Of a stretch of 64,000 nucleotides of DNA, positions 1-8,253 are shown piece after piece; positions within the stretch are counted from its first letter, which is position 1; each line of letters starts with the position of its first letter. The stretch comes from Halolamina sediminis (GTDB lineage: Archaea; Halobacteriota; Halobacteria; Halobacteriales; Haloferacaceae). Where the stretch lies: contig NZ_CVUA01000001.1 of NCBI RefSeq assembly GCF_001282785.1, forward strand, positions 620,001 through 684,000, written 5' to 3'. Below the pieces are notes generated by a model. That model was not told where the DNA came from and searched no databases. It was given only the letters and a program-made list of their open reading frames with translations. A program made the translations under genes and the position numbers.

Positions 1-461
1 ATCGCGAACACCAGCACGCTCATCCCCGCGAACGCGACGGCGACGCCGCCGATCGCCTGGAGCTGGGCCTCGCTCCCGAACGTCGGGGAGGTCCCGTCGA
101 CCGACTGTACGTCGAAGCCGGCTCCTTCGGCCTGTTGCTCCAGCCGCGCGCTGTCGCTTTCGGGGCCGTAGGTCACGATGAAGCGGTTACTGTTCGCCAC
201 CGGCTGGATGTTGGCGGGGTCGGCGTCGATCGCGTCGCGGATCTGCTGCTGTGGGTTCTCGCCATCGACGGCGACCCGTATCTCCGTCCCGCCGGTGAAC
301 TCGACCCCGAGATCGACCGGCGCCCCGGTCGTGAGCCAGACGCCGCCGATGATCAGGAGGGCCACCACCAGCACCGCGAGCGGAACCGCCACCAACTGCC
401 GGTTCGAGTAGTCGGCGTAGTCAACCTCCGGGAGCCCGAAGGGGAGATCCACACCGGGCAC
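1..461 (-). CDS. secF: Protein-export membrane protein SecF (3' part beyond window)
   Basis: SecF works with SecD as the membrane accessory of the Sec translocon. About 153 residues are visible. The N-terminal cytoplasmic stretch contains EVDYADYSNRQ, followed by a hydrophobic segment at about residues 24-43. The family's extracytoplasmic motif LGVEFTGGTEIRV follows, and a second membrane segment begins at the window edge. The chosen start is GTG at 461, which has a strong Shine-Dalgarno-like GGAGGTGA a few bases upstream; the in-frame codon just before it is TAA, so the protein cannot start earlier. A second GTG lies three codons inside. secD would be expected downstream, outside the window. 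Family assignment is firm; the exact start is slightly uncertain. Confidence 0.88.
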   Translation of the reverse strand, partial: MPGVDLPFGLPEVDYADYSNRQLVAVPLAVLVVALLIIGGVWLTTGAPVDLGVEFTGGTEIRVAVDGENPQQQIRDAIDADPANIQPVANSNRFIVTYGPESDSARLEQQAEGAGFDVQSVDGTSPTFGSEAQLQAIGGVAVAFAGMSVLVFA

Positions 462-491
462 TTACCTCACCTCCCGGACGAACTGATTCAT
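462..491 (-). other. Nine-codon leader mini-ORF abutting secF
   Basis: An ATG at 491 opens a frame of nine codons (MNQFVREVR) that ends in TAA immediately before the secF GTG, in the same frame. The secF Shine-Dalgarno sequence lies inside it. A TATA-like CTTATT (about 517-522, minus strand) sits 27-28 bases upstream of the ATG, where a leaderless transcript would begin. Either this is a short leader peptide coupled to secF, or it is a chance ATG at the transcript start. Expression cannot be told from sequence. Confidence 0.4.
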
Positions 492-560
492 ACCGCCGAG
501 TTCCCCACGCGTCCCGAATAAGCCTTCTCTTACCGATCGCCGCTGAAGGGCCGTCGCCGC

Positions 561-2168
561 CTACCCCTGCCCGACCATCGAGTCCTCCTCGGCCCACTCC
601 TCCTCGCGGAGTTCGTACTTCTGGACTTTCCCGGTCGCAGTCGTCGGGAGATCCGTGACGAACTCGACACGCCGGATCGCTTTGTACGTGGCGAGGTTCT
701 CGCGGGTGAACGCGACGAGGTCGTCCTCGGTGACGCCCGGATCCTCGGGATCCCCGGACTCGGGGACGACGAACGCCTTCGGCGTCTCCCCCCACTCGTC
801 GTGTGGCGACGGGATGACCGCGACGTCGCTCACGTCCGGGTGCTCGAAGAGCGTGTCCTCGAGTTCGATGCTGGAGATGTTCTCGCCCCCGGAGATGATG
901 ATGTCCTTCTTCCGGTCCTGAATGGAGAGGAACCCGTTCTCGTCGACGACCGCGAAGTCCCCCATGTGGTAGTAGCCTTCGAGCCGTTGGTTGAAGGCTT
1001 CCTCCGTAGCGTCGGGCTTGTTCCAGTACCCCTCCATCACCTGGTTCCCGCTGACGACGATCTCGCCGATCGTCTCGTCGTCCCAAGGGACGTCCTCGCC
1101 GTTCTCGTCGACGACGCGGACCTCGGTGCCGAGGAAGCCGACCCCCTGGCGTTTCTTCAGCGAGTAGCGGTTCTCGTCGTCGAGGAGTCGTTCGGCTTCC
1201 GACGTGGTGATGAGGGGACCGGTCTCGGTGGCGCCGTAGACGTGGACGAGGTCCCAGTCGAACTCGTCCTCGACGGTACGGATCGTCGCCTCGGGCGGCG
1301 CGCTGCCGGCGGTCGCGGCGCGAACGTCCGCGTCCCCGGTGGTCTCGACGTCGTTGTCCGCGTAGTAGTCCTGGAGCATGTTCAGGACCGTCGGCGCCGC
1401 ACAGAGATACGAGACGTCCTCGGTTCGGACGGTCTCGAAGATGTCGGCAGCGTCGACGCCGCGAGTGCAGACGTGGACCGCGCCGGCGCCGGTGATCGAG
1501 AAGATGTGTCCCCAGCCGTTGACGTGGAACATCGGGAGCGTCCAGAGGTACGTGTCGGTGTCCCGGATGTTCTGGTGATAGGAGACGAGGAAGGAATGCA
1601 GCGTCTCGTTCCGGTGCGTGCGGCAGACGCCCTTCGGATCGCCCGTCGTCCCCGACGTGTAGTTGATGGTGATGACGTCGGTCTCGTCCATCTCCGGGCG
1701 GTCGTACGACGGTGACGTCTCCGCGAGGGGGTCGTCGACGTCCTCCCAGTCACCCTCGACGGCGTCCGCGTCGTTCGTGAGGAACGTCTCCACGGGAACG
1801 TCGTCCCGGACCGCTTCGATCTTCTCTGCGTACGCGTAGTCCGCGTAGATGGCGGTGACGCCGGCGTCGTTCAGGATGTACTCGAAGTCCTCGGGCGTGA
1901 GGCGGTAGTTGAGCGGGGTGTGGACGGCGCCGATCTGCATCGCCCCGTAGGCGGCTTCGAGGTGGTAGTGCGTGTTCGGGTCGAGGACGGCGACGCGATC
2001 GCCCTTCTCGACGCCACGCTGCTGGAGGAGTGCGGAGAAGCGGTCGACGCGGTCGCCGAGCTCGTCGTACGTGTATCGCTCCCCGGTGGTCGCGACGACG
2101 CCGGTCTCGTCGCCGTAGTACTTGCGTGCGCGATCGAGAAAGTCCGTGACGAGGAGTGGTCGCTCCAT
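561..2168 (-). CDS. Medium/long-chain acyl-CoA synthetase (AMP-forming)
   Basis: This enzyme of the ANL superfamily activates a carboxylic acid (probably a fatty acid) with ATP and CoA to give acyl-CoA, in the cytoplasm. It has 535 residues, a normal family length. The phosphate-binding motif YTSGTTGDPKG lies at about 170-180. GYWNKPDATEEAF and the adenylation hinge YYHMGDFAVVDENGFLSIQDRKKDII follow. The C-terminal lid contains the catalytic-lysine motif TATGKVQKYEL near residue 515. The ATG at 2168 was chosen over an upstream in-frame TTG at 2183. It is transcribed alone, divergently from the nfeD gene. The exact chain length cannot be read from sequence. Confidence 0.9.
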   Translation of the reverse strand: MERPLLVTDFLDRARKYYGDETGVVATTGERYTYDELGDRVDRFSALLQQRGVEKGDRVAVLDPNTHYHLEAAYGAMQIGAVHTPLNYRLTPEDFEYILNDAGVTAIYADYAYAEKIEAVRDDVPVETFLTNDADAVEGDWEDVDDPLAETSPSYDRPEMDETDVITINYTSGTTGDPKGVCRTHRNETLHSFLVSYHQNIRDTDTYLWTLPMFHVNGWGHIFSITGAGAVHVCTRGVDAADIFETVRTEDVSYLCAAPTVLNMLQDYYADNDVETTGDADVRAATAGSAPPEATIRTVEDEFDWDLVHVYGATETGPLITTSEAERLLDDENRYSLKKRQGVGFLGTEVRVVDENGEDVPWDDETIGEIVVSGNQVMEGYWNKPDATEEAFNQRLEGYYHMGDFAVVDENGFLSIQDRKKDIIISGGENISSIELEDTLFEHPDVSDVAVIPSPHDEWGETPKAFVVPESGDPEDPGVTEDDLVAFTRENLATYKAIRRVEFVTDLPTTATGKVQKYELREEEWAEEDSMVGQG

Positions 2169-2269
2169 CTCTAGGCTATTCAATCGACGTTTGTGTCATA
2201 ATCTTTCGGGTCGGGACGAATCCCGGACGGAGCCAACGTTGATACGTGGCCGGGTCCATACCTAGCACG

Positions 2270-2938
2270 ATGCTGCTCCAGTCCGGGCTGCTCGGCCCAG
2301 AGGCGCTCCCCCTGCTGCTGGTCGCGGCGGGGATCGCGCTGTCGATCGCGGAGGCGCTGGCGCCGGGGGCCCACTTCGTCGTCGTCGGCGTCTCCCTGCT
2401 CGGGGCGGGGCTGGTCGGCCTGCTGCTCGGTCCCGTGGCGACGCCGTTCGTGCTCGCCGGCCTCGTGCTGCTGTTCGGCATCGTCACGCTGTACGGCTAC
2501 CGCGAGTTCGACATCTACGGCGGGAAGGGACAGGCTCAGACCAGCGACTCGACCGACTTGAAGGGCCAGACCGCCCGCGTTACCTCACGAGTCACCCCGA
2601 GCGAGGGCGAGGTCAAGATCGAGAACGGCGGCTTCAGCCCCTACTACTCCGCCCGCACTATCGAGGGGGAGATCCCCGAGGGCGAGGCGGTGATGGTGAT
2701 CGACCCCGGCGGCGGCAACGTCGTCACCGTCGAGTCGCTGGGCGCCGTCGAGGGGAGTCTCGACCGCGAGATCGAACGAGCCCGCGCCGAGAACGCCGAA
2801 CGGGAGGTCGAGGGGGAACGCCCGGACGACGTCGCTGCCGACGAGACCGGGCGGGCGTCGGCAGACGAGGAGGGTTCGAACACCACGGACGGCGTCGGGT
2901 CGGACGACGAACCGGAACGGGAGCGGGAGACGAACTGA
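2270..2938 (+). CDS. NfeD-like membrane protein
   Basis: A 222-residue member of the NfeD family, which partners with SPFH (stomatin-like) proteins. Residues 1-80 contain two to three hydrophobic membrane segments. A soluble OB-fold-like domain follows (about 90-165, around LKGQTARVTSRVTP and EGEAVMVIDPGGGNVVTVES), then an acidic, probably disordered tail. The ATG at 2270 was preferred to a GTG eight codons upstream because the hydrophobic segment starts directly after it. The SPFH gene begins 63 bases downstream in the same direction, which is the classical NfeD/stomatin pairing. It has its own promoter-like sequence, so the two may be only partly co-transcribed. Confidence 0.88.
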   Translation: MLLQSGLLGPEALPLLLVAAGIALSIAEALAPGAHFVVVGVSLLGAGLVGLLLGPVATPFVLAGLVLLFGIVTLYGYREFDIYGGKGQAQTSDSTDLKGQTARVTSRVTPSEGEVKIENGGFSPYYSARTIEGEIPEGEAVMVIDPGGGNVVTVESLGAVEGSLDREIERARAENAEREVEGERPDDVAADETGRASADEEGSNTTDGVGSDDEPERERETN

Positions 2939-2970
2939 CGGCGCCGGCTCGCGGTTTTCTCGCGGGAAAC

Positions 2971-2976
2971 TATTAA
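2971..2976 (+). promoter_or_regulatory. TATA box for the SPFH gene
   Basis: TATTAA preceded by GGGAAAC lies about 27 bases upstream of the ATG at 3002. This is the spacing expected for a leaderless haloarchaeal transcript that starts at or next to the start codon. Confidence 0.55.
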
Positions 2977-3001
2977 GCCGCCGACAGCCCAACCCCGGGG
3001 T

Positions 3002-4138
3002 ATGGTCATTCCACCGCTTCAGGCCGGCGCCGTCACGGGCGTCGTCGGCTTGCTGTTTCTCTTCGTCGTGGTCGCCGCGGTCTGGCAAGCCGTCGAGATC
3101 GTCGACGCCACGGAGAAGAAAGCCCTCACCGTGTTCGGCGAGTACCGCAAGCTGCTCGAACCGGGGATCAACTTCATCCCCCCGTTCGTCTCCCAGACCC
3201 ACGCGTTCGACATGCGAACGCAGACGCTCGACGTGCCTCGACAGGAGGCGATCACCCGGGACAACTCCCCGGTCACCGCCGACGCCGTCGTCTACATCAA
3301 GGTGATGGACGCCCGGAAGGCGTACCTCGAAGTCGAGGACTACAAGACCGCCGTCTCCAACCTCGCTCAGACCACCCTCCGTGCGGTGCTGGGCGACATG
3401 GAGCTCGACGACACGCTCAACAAGCGTCAGGAGATCAACGCCCGGATCCGGAAGGAACTGGACGAGCCCACCGACGAGTGGGGGATCCGCGTCGAGTCCG
3501 TCGAGGTCCGCGAGGTCAACCCCTCGAAGGACGTCCAGCAGGCGATGGAGCAGCAGACCTCCGCCGAGCGCCGCCGCCGTGCCATGATTCTCGAAGCGCA
3601 GGGGGAGCGACGCTCCGCCGTCGAGGAAGCCGAGGGGGAGAAGCAGTCCAACATCATCCGCGCACAGGGGGAGAAGCAGTCCCAGATCCTCGAAGCACAG
3701 GGTGACGCGATCTCCACCGTGCTCCGTGCGAAGTCCGCCGAGTCCATGGGCGAGCGCGCCATCATCGACAAGGGGATGGAGACGCTGGAGAACATCGGGC
3801 AGGGCGACTCCTCGACGTTCATCATGCCTCAGGAGCTCACCTCGCTGGTCGGCCGCTACGGCCAGCACCTGACCGGCAGCGACACCAAGACCAAGGAGAG
3901 CCTGAACTCGCTGGACTTCGACGAGGAGACCCGCGAGATGCTGGGTCTCGACGATATCGAGGACATCCTCGGTCAGATCGACGAGGCCGCCGAACTCGAC
4001 ACCGAAGCGATGGAGCAGGAGGCCGAGAAGATCATGTCCGGCGACACCGAGCCCGACATCCAGTCGGCCGACGATGTCGTCGCCGACGCCGACGAGGAGA
4101 TGGGCGACGTCGAGATGGAGAGCGAAGAGTCCGGCTGA
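3002..4138 (+). CDS. SPFH/stomatin-prohibitin family membrane protein
   Basis: A 378-residue stomatin-like scaffold protein. One N-terminal membrane segment lies at about residues 8-28. The SPFH (band 7) domain spans about 30-200 and includes EKKALTVFGEYRKLLEPGIN and SVEVREVNPSKDVQQAMEQQ. An Ala/Glu-rich coiled coil with repeated EAQGE/EKQS units occupies about 190-260. The acidic C-terminal tail is longer than in bacterial relatives. Such proteins oligomerise at the membrane and are linked to membrane microdomains or protease control; which applies here is unknown. The upstream NfeD gene is its usual partner. Confidence 0.92.
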   Translation: MVIPPLQAGAVTGVVGLLFLFVVVAAVWQAVEIVDATEKKALTVFGEYRKLLEPGINFIPPFVSQTHAFDMRTQTLDVPRQEAITRDNSPVTADAVVYIKVMDARKAYLEVEDYKTAVSNLAQTTLRAVLGDMELDDTLNKRQEINARIRKELDEPTDEWGIRVESVEVREVNPSKDVQQAMEQQTSAERRRRAMILEAQGERRSAVEEAEGEKQSNIIRAQGEKQSQILEAQGDAISTVLRAKSAESMGERAIIDKGMETLENIGQGDSSTFIMPQELTSLVGRYGQHLTGSDTKTKESLNSLDFDEETREMLGLDDIEDILGQIDEAAELDTEAMEQEAEKIMSGDTEPDIQSADDVVADADEEMGDVEMESEESG

Positions 4139-4186
4139 GCGCCGGATCACTCTCACGAATCGGCAATCCTCTCATAATTTCCAAGG

Positions 4187-4196
4187 GGTATATACC
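4187..4196 (+). promoter_or_regulatory. Palindromic TATA box for the thiB-type operon
   Basis: GGTATATACC is a perfect 10-bp palindrome centred about 27 bases before the ATG at 4219, the correct position for a leaderless promoter. It is the likely promoter of the three-gene ABC importer. No thiamine-pyrophosphate riboswitch motif is visible between it and the gene, and there is no room for one. Confidence 0.5.
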
Positions 4197-4218
4197 GACC
4201 GGATAGTAACGGGTAATC

Positions 4219-5358
4219 ATGAAGCGACGTAGCTATCTTCGAACCGCCGGCGTCGGCGCGGCGGCGCTGTTGGCCGGCTGTTCCGCCGAATCGGTGGACA
4301 CCGACTCTCCCACCGACGCGAGCACCGAGACGACGACGGGGACGCAGGTCGGGACGACCGAGGGGACGCCGACGCTACGGGTCGGCACGTACACTTCGTT
4401 CATCGACGCACCCAGCACCAGCCCCGGTGAGTGGGTCAAAGAGCAGTTCGAGTCCGAACACGACGCCACCCTCGAGTGGTTCGCGCCCGACGGCGGCATC
4501 GACTACTTCCTCCAGCGCCGTAATCAGGGTGTCACCGTCGACACCGACCTGTTCGCCGGCCTCACCCCGGAGAACATGGTTCGAGCCGACGACAACCTCG
4601 AGGACGGGGACTCGCTGTTCGACGCGGTGGACTCGAGCGCCATCTCGAACGCGGACCACATCGTCGAGGACTACCAGTTCGACCCGCAGGGGCGGGCGTT
4701 CCCCATGGGAGCGGCGTACATCAGTCTCGTGTACAACCAGAACATGCTCGACGAGCGCGGCGTGGGCGCCCCCGAGACGTTCGAGGACCTCACCACCGAC
4801 GACTACAGCGACGCGCTGCTGATCCCGAATCCACAGAACAGCGAGACGGGGCTTGAGTTCCTGTTCTGGACGATCAACGAGTACGGCGAGGACGGCTACC
4901 TCGACTACTGGCAGCGCCTCCTCGACAACGGCGCGCGCATTCTCGAAGGCTGGGGCGCCGCCTACGGCGCCTACAGCGAGGGCGAGGCGCCCGCGGTGGT
5001 CTCCTACTCGACTGACCAGGTGTTCGCCGACATGTCCGACGCCGACATGGCCGAACACCAGATCGGCTTCCTCAACGGCGAGGGGTACGCCTATCTCGAA
5101 GCGATGGCACGGTTCTCGGACACCGACCAGCCCGAACTGGCCGGGTCGTTCATGTCGTTCATGCTCCAGCCCGAGATCCAGGCCGAGGTCGCCCAGCGCA
5201 ACGTCGCGCTGCCGGCCGTCGACAACGCCGAACTCCCCGAGAAGTTCGACGAGCTGACGCCCGAACCAGAGACGGTGGTCTCGTTCGACTACGATCGCCT
5301 CTCCGGCAACGTGGACACGTGGCTGGACGAGTGGTCCCGGCAGGTCGCCTCACAGTAG
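4219..5358 (+). CDS. ABC transporter substrate-binding lipoprotein, thiamine-binding (ThiB/TbpA) type
   Basis: A 379-residue exported solute-binding protein. The N-terminus carries a Tat-like RRSYLRT motif and a lipobox ending at Cys21 (LLAGC), so it is probably lipid-anchored outside the membrane. A Thr/Ser-rich linker follows. The mature part has the iron/thiamine-binding fold, with the family-like opening TLRVGTYTSFIDAPS and a segment VDTDLFAGLTPENM. The permease GTG begins one base after its stop, so the genes form an operon. Thiamine (or a phosphate ester) is the best substrate guess from family resemblance; iron(III) or a polyamine are alternatives. Confidence 0.8.
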   Translation: MKRRSYLRTAGVGAAALLAGCSAESVDTDSPTDASTETTTGTQVGTTEGTPTLRVGTYTSFIDAPSTSPGEWVKEQFESEHDATLEWFAPDGGIDYFLQRRNQGVTVDTDLFAGLTPENMVRADDNLEDGDSLFDAVDSSAISNADHIVEDYQFDPQGRAFPMGAAYISLVYNQNMLDERGVGAPETFEDLTTDDYSDALLIPNPQNSETGLEFLFWTINEYGEDGYLDYWQRLLDNGARILEGWGAAYGAYSEGEAPAVVSYSTDQVFADMSDADMAEHQIGFLNGEGYAYLEAMARFSDTDQPELAGSFMSFMLQPEIQAEVAQRNVALPAVDNAELPEKFDELTPEPETVVSFDYDRLSGNVDTWLDEWSRQVASQ

Positions 5359-5359
5359 C

Positions 5360-7165
5360 GTGACGGTCCTCCGCGAACGGTTCGAGGCCGCCGCCCTCCC
5401 GCTGGCCGCGGTCGCCACGCTCGCGCTGCTGACGCTGCTGTTCTACTACCCGGTGGGGCGAGTGCTCTCCGAAGCCGTGCTGCGCGAGGGGCGGCTCACG
5501 GTTGAGCCGCTGGTCGCCGTGCTCACGGACCCGTTCTTCTTCGGCGTCCTCGCACAGGCCGCCCAGGACCCGTCGGTACTCTGGACTGCATTCGAGCCAC
5601 ACACACTCCGACTCTCGCTCCCGCTGACCGATCTGGGGGTCGCGGTCACCTACCCGTTCCCGAACTACCGGCTGGGGCTGTTCGGGTTCACCGCGTATCA
5701 GGCGCTGCTGTCGACGCTTGCGAGCGTCGCGCTCGGGCTCCCGGGGGCGTACGTGCTCGCACGCTTCGAGTTCCCGGGCCGGAAGACGATCCGGTCGCTG
5801 ACCGCGGTGCCGTTCGTGATGCCGTCGATCATGGTCGCGATCGGCTTCATCGCCACGTTCGGCGCGAACGGGTTCGTCAACGACGCACTGGCCGCGCTGG
5901 GGCTCCCCCGGATCGAACTGCTGTACACGCTGCCGATCATCGTCCTCGCCCACGCGTTCTACGACGCGCCGCTGGTGGCCCGCGTGACGGCGACGGCGTG
6001 GGAGAGCGTCGACGCCGGCACCGCCGAGACTGCCCGGAGCCTCGGCGCCTCGCCGCGGCAGGCGTTCCTCGACGTGGTGCTCCCCCAACTCCTGCCGGCG
6101 ATCCTCACCGGCGCGCTGCTGACGTTCATCTTCTCGTTCATGTCCTTCGCTATCGTGCTCGCGCTGGGCGGGCTCTCGCTGGCGACCGTCGAGGTGTGGG
6201 TGTACCACAAGGTGTCCCAACTCGACTACGCCACCGCGTCGTCGCTCGCGACGCTCGAGATGCTGTTCTCGCTCGTGTTGACGTACGCCTACCTGCGGTA
6301 CGAGGCACGCCAGCGCGCCGAGAGCGCCGCCCGGCCGGCGCCCCGGAAGCAGTTGGTCGGCCGGCTCGACCTCGACCGACTGGTGGTCTGGGGGTACGTC
6401 GCCGTCGCGCTGCTGGTGTTCGTCACGCCGATGGCGAGCATGATCATCGAGAGCGTCACCGGCCCGAACGGGTTCACGCTCGACTACTACCGCTTCCTCG
6501 TGGACCGGCAGGCGACCGCGGCGTCGTTCCAGATCAAGCCGCTGACCGCGGTCCAGAACTCGCTGCTCTACGGGGTCGCGAGCCTCGCGATCGCCGTCCC
6601 GATGGGGGTGTTGCTGGCGGTCGTCTCGACCCGTGACGTGCCGGGCAGCAAGCTGATCGACACGCTGTCGATGGCGCCGTTCGCCGTCTCGGGGGTCGTC
6701 GTCGGCCTCGGCCTGCTCCGCGGACTCGTGTTCGGCACGACCGCGTTCGGCTACCGATTCACCGTCACCGGTGCCGTCGCGGTCGTCGCCGCCCACGCCG
6801 TCAGCGCGTACCCGTTCGTCACCCGGAACGTCGCGCCGCTTCTGGCCACGATCGACCGGTCGGTCGTCGAGTCCGCCCGAACGCTCGGCGCCTCGCGGTT
6901 CCGGGTGCTGCTCGACATCGAACTCCCGCAGGTGTTCGCCGGCGTCGTCGCGGGCGCGGCCTTTGCGTTCGCCATCAGCATCGGGGAGTTCGATTCGACG
7001 GTGATTTTGGCCAGCGGGAGTTCGGCCTACACCATGCCGGTCGCCATCGAACGCTTCCTCGGTCGACGGCTCGGCCCCGCGACGGCGATGGGCTGTGTCC
7101 TCCTGTTCGTCACCGCCGTCAGCTTCCTCGTCATCGACCGCCTCGGCGAAGGGAGGGGGATGTAG
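5360..7165 (+). CDS. ABC transporter permease, fused two-module (ThiP/FbpB type)
   Basis: A 601-residue inner-membrane permease made of two homologous halves, each with about six membrane helices. Each half has an EAA loop that docks the ATPase: GTAETARSLGASPRQAFLDV at about 220-239 and VVESARTLGASRFRVLLDIE at about 501-520. The GTG start at 5360 lies one base beyond the preceding stop, and its TAG is followed directly by the ATPase ATG. The fused architecture is typical of thiamine and iron importers. It should form the membrane channel for the substrate-binding protein encoded upstream. Confidence 0.87.
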   Translation: MTVLRERFEAAALPLAAVATLALLTLLFYYPVGRVLSEAVLREGRLTVEPLVAVLTDPFFFGVLAQAAQDPSVLWTAFEPHTLRLSLPLTDLGVAVTYPFPNYRLGLFGFTAYQALLSTLASVALGLPGAYVLARFEFPGRKTIRSLTAVPFVMPSIMVAIGFIATFGANGFVNDALAALGLPRIELLYTLPIIVLAHAFYDAPLVARVTATAWESVDAGTAETARSLGASPRQAFLDVVLPQLLPAILTGALLTFIFSFMSFAIVLALGGLSLATVEVWVYHKVSQLDYATASSLATLEMLFSLVLTYAYLRYEARQRAESAARPAPRKQLVGRLDLDRLVVWGYVAVALLVFVTPMASMIIESVTGPNGFTLDYYRFLVDRQATAASFQIKPLTAVQNSLLYGVASLAIAVPMGVLLAVVSTRDVPGSKLIDTLSMAPFAVSGVVVGLGLLRGLVFGTTAFGYRFTVTGAVAVVAAHAVSAYPFVTRNVAPLLATIDRSVVESARTLGASRFRVLLDIELPQVFAGVVAGAAFAFAISIGEFDSTVILASGSSAYTMPVAIERFLGRRLGPATAMGCVLLFVTAVSFLVIDRLGEGRGM

Positions 7166-8215
7166 ATGGTGGCCATCGATCTCGACTCGGTGCGCAAGGC
7201 GTTCGACGACGCCGTCGCGCTGGAGAACGTCTCCCTCGCCGTCGAGGAGGGGGAGTTCTTCACGCTCGTCGGCCCCTCGGGCTGTGGGAAGACGACGACC
7301 CTCCGGACGATCGCGGGGCTCTCCTCGCCTACCGACGGGACGGTTCGCTTCGACGCCGAGGACGTGAGCGACACGCCCGTCGAGGACCGCAACGTCGGCG
7401 TCGTGTTCCAGAGCTACGCGCTGTTCCCACATATGACCGTCGCGGAGAACGTCCGCTACGGCCTGCGCTTTACCGACCCACCCCGCGGGCTCACCGCCGA
7501 CGAGCGTGTCGAGGAGCTGCTCGAACTGGTCGACCTGCCGGAGATGGGCGACCGCGAGCCGGACGAGCTCTCCGGCGGACAGCAACAGCGGGTCGCCCTC
7601 GCCCGGGCGCTCGCCCCCGAGCCGGACGTGCTGCTGCTCGACGAACCGATGAGCGCGCTCGACGCCCGGCTGCGCGAACAGCTCCGCCGTGAGATCAAAC
7701 GCATCCAGCGCGAACTCGGCGTCACGACTGTCTACGTCACCCACGATCAGGAGGAGGCACTGGCGGTGTCGGACCGCCTCGCGGTGATGCACGACGGCGG
7801 CGTCGAGCAGGTCGGCACGCCCGTCGAGGTGTACGAACAGCCCGCGACGGAGTTCGTCGCCTCCTTCGTCGGCGAGAACAACGTGTTCTCCGGCGTCGTC
7901 GTCGGCCGCGACGGCGACGAGCTGGCGATCGAGATCGACGAGACGGCGCCCGCGGACCACCAGTTCCACGTCGTCGACGCCGCCGACCACGCCGTCGGCG
8001 ACCACGTAACGTTCTGTGTCCGCCCGATCCATCTCGACCCCGACGCCGGCCACAACCGGTTCCCGATGGCACTCGGCGCCGCGGAGTATCTCGGCGGCAC
8101 CACCCGGCTCTACGGCGAGTGGGCCGGCCGGGAGATGGTGCTCCGACTGCCCGAACCGCCGGCCGACGACACCCTCACGGTCGGGTTCGATCCGGACGCG
8201 GCGACGATCCTCTGA
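7166..8215 (+). CDS. ABC transporter ATP-binding protein of the same importer
   Basis: A 349-residue cytoplasmic ATPase. Walker A is GPSGCGKTTT at about 35-44, the Q-loop is VVFQSYALFPH, the signature is LSGGQQQRVALARAL near 134, and Walker B is LLLDEPMSALD near 155. The switch histidine lies in YVTHDQEEAL. A C-terminal TOBE-like domain (about 235-349) makes it resemble PotA/FbpC in length rather than the short ThiQ. The ATG directly abuts the permease stop codon, so it is translationally linked. It energises uptake by the two upstream gene products. Confidence 0.9.
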   Translation: MVAIDLDSVRKAFDDAVALENVSLAVEEGEFFTLVGPSGCGKTTTLRTIAGLSSPTDGTVRFDAEDVSDTPVEDRNVGVVFQSYALFPHMTVAENVRYGLRFTDPPRGLTADERVEELLELVDLPEMGDREPDELSGGQQQRVALARALAPEPDVLLLDEPMSALDARLREQLRREIKRIQRELGVTTVYVTHDQEEALAVSDRLAVMHDGGVEQVGTPVEVYEQPATEFVASFVGENNVFSGVVVGRDGDELAIEIDETAPADHQFHVVDAADHAVGDHVTFCVRPIHLDPDAGHNRFPMALGAAEYLGGTTRLYGEWAGREMVLRLPEPPADDTLTVGFDPDAATIL

Positions 8216-8253
8216 ACCGACAGTTTCAGACCACGCCCACACGACCTAGCAGT

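Noticed and set aside
4139-4218. Thiamine-pyrophosphate riboswitch before the importer operon
   Set aside because: No CTGAGA-type motif is visible, and the TATA box leaves no room for a leader.
5159-8242. Very long open frame (over 1000 codons) on the minus strand opposite the ABC importer genes
   Set aside because: It lies antisense to three genes with clear motifs, is Arg/Gly/Asp-rich without any recognisable domain, and is a by-product of the high G+C content.
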